Positions 59,978 through 64,000 of a stretch of 64,000 bases of DNA are shown one piece after another. Numbering within the stretch: the first letter of the stretch is position 1; each line of letters opens with the position of its first letter. Made by a program: the position numbers and the translations under genes. The notes under the pieces were generated by a model that saw only the letters and a program-made list of their open reading frames with translations, was not told the DNA's origin and made no database searches. This DNA comes from Flavobacterium chungbukense. GTDB lineage: Bacteria; Bacteroidota; Bacteroidia; Flavobacteriales; Flavobacteriaceae. Location: contig NZ_JAJGZV010000001.1 of NCBI RefSeq assembly GCF_020805785.1, positions 558,001-622,000 on the forward strand, read 5' to 3'.

Positions 59978-61900
59978 TTATTTTGTAGTTTCTGTATCCG
60001 CAGGTTTAGTTACTTGCTTTACTAAATCTTGAAGTGTCTTACCTTTTTCAGCACCTGAATTATGAATCCTTCTGTTGTAAACATCCTGCCAGTCAATCAA
60101 CGGATAAACATTGTTTTCTTTTGCCTGTTCATCAAATAATTTTTGAAGTTCAGCTAATTTTTCAGGATATTTTTTAGCCAAGTTGTTGCGCTCGTTAAAA
60201 TCTTCGTTTAAGTTGTATAATTCCCAAACATCAGTATCGAAATTACTTGCAGCTGGTTTTTCACTTTTTCCTAAAGATTGTTTTACCGCAAATGAATCTG
60301 GTAAATGTGCAGCCGAAGCTTTCCATCCGTCTTTATAAATTGCTCTGTTTCCAAAAATGTAGTAATACTGTACTTTATGTAGCGATTCTGCTTTTGGATT
60401 ATCTAAAGAAGCCTTAAAAGTTGAACCTTGAATAATATCTTGTTTGATATTTTTGATATATTCTGGCGCTTTAATTCCAGCAATATCTAAAGTTGTAGGA
60501 AGTAAATCTGTTACATGGCTGTATTGATTTCTAATTCCGCCTTTGTCTTTAATTCCGTTTGGATAAAAAACAATCAAAGGATTTCTTGTTCCTCCTTCAG
60601 AATGTGCATCTTGTTTCCAGTTTTTGAAAGGAGCATTTGTAGCTTGCGCCCATCCTAAAGGATAATTCGTATTTAAACCTTTTGCAGTTCCAATTTCTCC
60701 AATATTGTTTAAGTTGCTTTGAAGATTTTCTTCATCCGATTTTCCTTGAGAAAACAAACTTTGATTAATCGTTCCTTGCAAAGTACCTTCTTTACTCGCT
60801 CCGTTATCTCCAATAGCAACAAAAATTAAAGTATTATCAAGTTGTCCGCTTTGTTTTAAATAATCTACAACTCTTCCAATTTCATAATCGGTATAAGTTA
60901 AGAATCCAGCGTAAACTTCCATGAATCTTGCATATACTTTTTTCTGATCTGGTGTTAATTTTTTCCATTCTGTAATAAGTGCATTGCGTTCTGGTAAAAC
61001 TGCATTTGCAGGAATCGTTCCTAATTTTTTCTGATTTGCTAATACTTTTTCACGATAAACATCCCAGCCTTCATCAAATTTTCCTTTGTATGGTTCAACC
61101 CATTTTTCGGCTACCTGATGAGGTGCGTGAACTGCTCCAGGCGCGTAATACAAGAAAAATGGTTTTCCCGGTGCCGCTTTTTGCTGTTTTTGAATGTAGC
61201 TGATTGCTTTATCAGTAATTAATTCATTTAAATGACGTCCGTCAGGTTTAATGTGAACTTGATCTTCCACCAAATCAGGATTGTATTGATCGGTTTGAGA
61301 ACCTAAGAATCCGTAGAAATGATCGAAACCTTTTCCAGTTGGCCATCTGTCAAACGGACCTGCATCTGTTGCATCTTCATCTGGAGTTACGCCGTATTTT
61401 CCAACAGCAAAAGTATTGTACCCGTTTTCACGTAAAATCTCTGCGATGGTTCCTTTATCAGAAGGAATTCTTCCGTCCCAACCTGGAAAACCAGCTGATA
61501 AAACCGTATGAGAAAATCCGCTAACGTGAACTCTTCCTGAATTTCTTCCTGTCAATAATGCAGCGCGCGTTGGAGCACAAATTGCTGTGGTGTGGAAGTT
61601 GGTATAACGAAGTCCGTTGTTGGCAAGATTATCAAAAGTTGGCGTGTTGATTAAACCTCCAAAAGCAGATGCCGCTCCAAATCCGACGTCATCCAATAAA
61701 ATCCAAACCACGTTTGGACCACCTTTCGGCGCTTTTACAGGATCTGGCCAATATTCTTTAGAATCGGCTAAAGTTTTACCAATAGTTCCTTTAAACTCTT
61801 GCTGTTCTTGCGCAAAGCCAAATTGTGCAACCAGCAATGCCGTAATCAAAAGCCCTTTTCCAGAGCTTTTGATTGTAGTGGTATTTTTAAAATTTTTCAT
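59978..61900 (-). CDS. Exported sulfatase, atypical catalytic motif (paralogue)
   Basis: 640 residues. Signal peptide (about 1-31, GFAQ). Core: VWILLDDVGFGAASAFGG, TAICAPTRAALLTGRNSGRV with Cys108, FAVGKYGVTPDEDATDAGPF (Lys168, Gly170 where His is usual) and VAIGDNGASKEGTLQG. Long identical blocks with the downstream sulfatase show a tandem duplication; the paralogue carries a small insertion after DLVEDQ. Immediately follows susD in the transcription direction. Confidence 0.92.
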   Translation of the reverse strand: MKNFKNTTTIKSSGKGLLITALLVAQFGFAQEQQEFKGTIGKTLADSKEYWPDPVKAPKGGPNVVWILLDDVGFGAASAFGGLINTPTFDNLANNGLRYTNFHTTAICAPTRAALLTGRNSGRVHVSGFSHTVLSAGFPGWDGRIPSDKGTIAEILRENGYNTFAVGKYGVTPDEDATDAGPFDRWPTGKGFDHFYGFLGSQTDQYNPDLVEDQVHIKPDGRHLNELITDKAISYIQKQQKAAPGKPFFLYYAPGAVHAPHQVAEKWVEPYKGKFDEGWDVYREKVLANQKKLGTIPANAVLPERNALITEWKKLTPDQKKVYARFMEVYAGFLTYTDYEIGRVVDYLKQSGQLDNTLIFVAIGDNGASKEGTLQGTINQSLFSQGKSDEENLQSNLNNIGEIGTAKGLNTNYPLGWAQATNAPFKNWKQDAHSEGGTRNPLIVFYPNGIKDKGGIRNQYSHVTDLLPTTLDIAGIKAPEYIKNIKQDIIQGSTFKASLDNPKAESLHKVQYYYIFGNRAIYKDGWKASAAHLPDSFAVKQSLGKSEKPAASNFDTDVWELYNLNEDFNERNNLAKKYPEKLAELQKLFDEQAKENNVYPLIDWQDVYNRRIHNSGAEKGKTLQDLVKQVTKPADTETTK

Positions 61901-61945
61901 CTTTTAATAGTTTTTTGGTTATAAGGGTTTCTGGTTACCAAACTT

Positions 61946-62094
61946 TTTTTAACACATAGATTCATAGTTTTTAGAATCGATAAAAGGCGTTTCACTTTTT
62001 TAAAGGCACATAGTAATCTATGTGTGAAAAATATGTTTTTCTTTAAACTTCTTTTATTCAAAAATTAATTCTATGTTTCTATGTGTTTAAAAAT
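61946..62094. repeat. Imperfect inverted repeat between susD and the sulfatase
   Basis: Arms containing AACACATAGATTCATAG (left) and CTATGTTTCTATGTGTTT (right) are imperfect reverse complements, with an internal palindrome CACATAG-TAAT-CTATGTG near 62009-62026. No gene. Confidence 0.6.
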
Positions 62095-62100
62095 TAATAG

Positions 62101-63573
62101 TTAATATCCAGGGTTTTGTGGTAAACCGTCAGGGTTGATATTTCTTTCACTTTGTGGAATCGGATAAAGATTATTTCTTTCCGAAACAGAGTTTTTAGCC
62201 GTTACTTTTTTCACTTCTGTAACCAAAGTTCCCCATCTCACCAAGTCAAACCATCTTTGTCCTTCTTGAACAAATTCTTTTTTGCGTTCTTCCTGAATTG
62301 CCGCTCTAAAAGTGGTTTGATTTAATCCGATTAAATCAACTGTTACATCTGGAGTTGTAATGGCTTTTCCAAATGCTCTTCTTCTAACTTGATTGATCAA
62401 TTCATAAGATTCTGCAGTTGGTCCGCTTTGTTCATTTATCGCTTCCGCTAATGACAAAAGAATGTCTGCGTAACGAATAATAGGAAAGTTAATGGCTACG
62501 TTTCCAGGTGTTGCCAAGTTGGTTAAATCCAAATATTTTTTGAAAATTGGTTTTGGAAAAGTATAAAGTGTTCCAGTAGCCGGATTAAGTAATTGTTTGG
62601 CATAACTTACATCTCTTCTTTTATCTCCAGGTGCATAAATGTCGTAGAATAGCGCCACATCAGAAACGATATCTGCTGGTTCAGTTGCAGTAAATCCTGT
62701 GAAAGAAGTGGCTTGAAAAGTACTTCCGCTAGAACCGTTTCCTGCCTGATTTGGCTCAAACTGTACAGAGAAAATATGTTCTTTTCCGTTCTTTTTAGTT
62801 TTAGTAAAAATGTCTTGAAAATCTTCAAACAAAGCATATCCGTAACCACCATTAATTACTTCTCTAGCTTTTAAAATTGTATTTGGCCAATCTTTTCTTG
62901 TGATGTATACTTTTGCTAAAATTGCTTTTGCAGCTCCAGAAGTTGCACGTCCCGCGTCTGCAGCACTGTAAGTTGCAGGTAAACTTTCAGCATCTGTTAA
63001 ATCTTTAATGATTTGAGTATAAACTTCTTCAGCAGTGGCACGATTCGTTTTTAAATTACCTAATTGAATAGAAGTTGCTTCATGCAAAACAATCGGAACT
63101 CCGCCCCAAAGACGAACTGCTTGAAAATACAATAATCCTCTGATGAATTTAGCCTCGTTAATTAATCTTGTTTTTACAATTTCATTTCCAGTTACTTTCG
63201 GAATATTATCAATAGCAACATTGGCTCTGTTGATTCCTGCATAAATTTGTCTCCAAGCTACTTGGACACGGTCGGTAGTGGCATCGTGAGTTAGCGCGCT
63301 CATCGCTCTTACCTGCGGATTGGTTGCAGAAACTCCAGCAGCTGCATAATCTGAACCCATATCAGTTAAGAAATAAAGGTTTCTTCCAAATAAACTTTGT
63401 TCTCCTGGATCAAGGCTTAAAGAAGCATAAACAGCAGTTACACTTGCTACAGCATCATCTTGAGTATTAAAATAATTGGCTTCGGTAACAAAAGAGTTTG
63501 GTGTTACCTCAAGCTCCGTGCACGATACCAGTAAACCGGCACTTAAAAGGAATGTTATAATGATCTTTTTCAT
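62101..63573 (-). CDS. susD: SusD/RagB-family outer-membrane glycan-binding lipoprotein
   Basis: 490 residues. The lipoprotein signal is LLSAGLLVSC, Cys18. SusD hallmarks: YFNTQDDAVASVTAVYASLS, KFIRGLLYFQAVRLWGGVPI, ATSGAAKAILAKVYITRKDW, IRYADILLSLAEAINEQSG and ERKKEFVQEGQRWFDLVRWG. With SusC it forms the outer-membrane import complex; the ligand is presumably a sulfated compound (inference from the sulfatase genes downstream). Confidence 0.95.
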   Translation of the reverse strand: MKKIIITFLLSAGLLVSCTELEVTPNSFVTEANYFNTQDDAVASVTAVYASLSLDPGEQSLFGRNLYFLTDMGSDYAAAGVSATNPQVRAMSALTHDATTDRVQVAWRQIYAGINRANVAIDNIPKVTGNEIVKTRLINEAKFIRGLLYFQAVRLWGGVPIVLHEATSIQLGNLKTNRATAEEVYTQIIKDLTDAESLPATYSAADAGRATSGAAKAILAKVYITRKDWPNTILKAREVINGGYGYALFEDFQDIFTKTKKNGKEHIFSVQFEPNQAGNGSSGSTFQATSFTGFTATEPADIVSDVALFYDIYAPGDKRRDVSYAKQLLNPATGTLYTFPKPIFKKYLDLTNLATPGNVAINFPIIRYADILLSLAEAINEQSGPTAESYELINQVRRRAFGKAITTPDVTVDLIGLNQTTFRAAIQEERKKEFVQEGQRWFDLVRWGTLVTEVKKVTAKNSVSERNNLYPIPQSERNINPDGLPQNPGY

Positions 63574-63591
63574 TTTGATATATTTTTTTTC

Positions 63592-64000
63592 TTAGAAAGT
63601 TACGTTCAAGCCCGAGATGAATGTTTTTGAGTTTGGATAAGATCCAAAATCAATTCCCGGATATAAGTTGTTTTGTTCGTATGAACTTACTTCTGGGTCA
63701 TATCCAGTGTATTTTGTCCATGTAATTAAATTTTCTGCAGAAACATAGAATTTCACACTTTTTGTTCCTAATTTTTTAGAAACACTTTTTGGTAACGTGT
63801 AACCTAATGTGATTAATTTTAATCTTAAGAAAGAAGCATCTTCTACATATCTTTCAGAAACAATTCCTAAAGGAGAACTTGTTGCTCTCGGAATTTCATT
63901 ACTTGGGTTTGTTGGTGTCCAACGATCATTTAACGTAGCCGCTGCATTTGTTCCAAGAGTAGAAATTTCTAATTGCTGATTTAGAGCGTTGAAGATTTTT
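63592..64000 (-). CDS. susC: SusC/RagA-family TonB-dependent transporter, C-terminal part (partial)
   Basis: The gene continues beyond the window; about 136 residues of the C-terminus are visible. The frame reads FLRLKLITLGYTLPKSVSK, FYVSAENLITWTKYTGYDPE and ends with FISGLNVTF and a stop at 63592, the classic SusC end: last beta-strand and terminal Phe. Outer-membrane importer of the SusCD complex. The susD start lies 18 nt downstream of the stop. Confidence 0.93.
   Translation of the reverse strand, partial: KIFNALNQQLEISTLGTNAAATLNDRWTPTNPSNEIPRATSSPLGIVSERYVEDASFLRLKLITLGYTLPKSVSKKLGTKSVKFYVSAENLITWTKYTGYDPEVSSYEQNNLYPGIDFGSYPNSKTFISGLNVTF

Noticed and set aside
49595..61900. Formylglycine-generating enzyme or anSME near the sulfatases
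   Set aside because: No such gene is present in the window; maturation must be supplied from elsewhere in the genome.

Overview
The window looks like the chromosome of a Flavobacterium-type Bacteroidota. The reasons are very AT-rich intergenic DNA, Bacteroidota-specific families (SusC/SusD, DUF4293 beside an enlarged rho, DUF3667), promoter elements of the TAnnTTTG type with few Shine-Dalgarno sites, and many dispersed inverted repeats. No rRNA, tRNA, CRISPR array, prophage or transposase was seen. Nearly all genes lie on the minus strand.

Region 1 (1-21945) begins with the 3' part of a cation/proton antiporter and three small plus-strand genes. A long minus-strand series of small single-domain genes follows: 2H phosphoesterase, TlpA-like thioredoxin, three DUF1801 proteins, two SRPBCC proteins, LOG family, two GNAT acetyltransferases, lactonase propeller, metallo-hydrolase, serine hydrolase, an NmrA/AraC pair, membrane proteins (one with a cytochrome-oxidase-like motif), DUF2625, SUFU, TPM and a fused DUF1254/DUF1214 lipoprotein.

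Region 2 (22262-30219) holds an SPFH-SHOCT / zinc-ribbon / coiled-coil operon that resembles a membrane-stress module, a DUF2314-ankyrin gene, a second NmrA/AraC pair and lpdA. Region 3 (30220-44203) is mostly core: an HNH-like DNA-binding protein, an ABC exporter, truA, a phosphodiesterase, a NarL-type two-component pair, DUF4293, rho, an M28 peptidase, DUF3667, a dienelactone hydrolase, and a divergent Lrp/AsnC regulator and ornithine aminotransferase pair.

Region 4 (44352-64000) is the most interesting part and is almost entirely about sulfur. A four-gene operon (serine O-acetyltransferase, cysteine synthase, Family 2A encapsulin SrpI, cysteine desulfurase with a ~235-residue disordered N-terminus) encodes a protein nanocompartment that should package the desulfurase. 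Directly upstream, on the same strand, lie SusC/SusD, four sulfatases, a YeiH-type transporter, a rhodanese-thioredoxin fusion whose rhodanese cysteine is replaced, a fatty-acid-hydroxylase-family membrane protein, a split DUF1254/DUF1214 pair and an unlisted 39-residue membrane peptide. I infer an organosulfur-scavenging island (capture and desulfation of sulfate esters) next to cysteine synthesis and encapsulated sulfur storage. The intergenic spacers of this island carry MITE-like palindromic elements.

Coordinates of short sites were counted by hand and may be off by one base. Where the longest frame begins at TTG and a conserved ATG lies just inside, the ATG was chosen and the reason is given.
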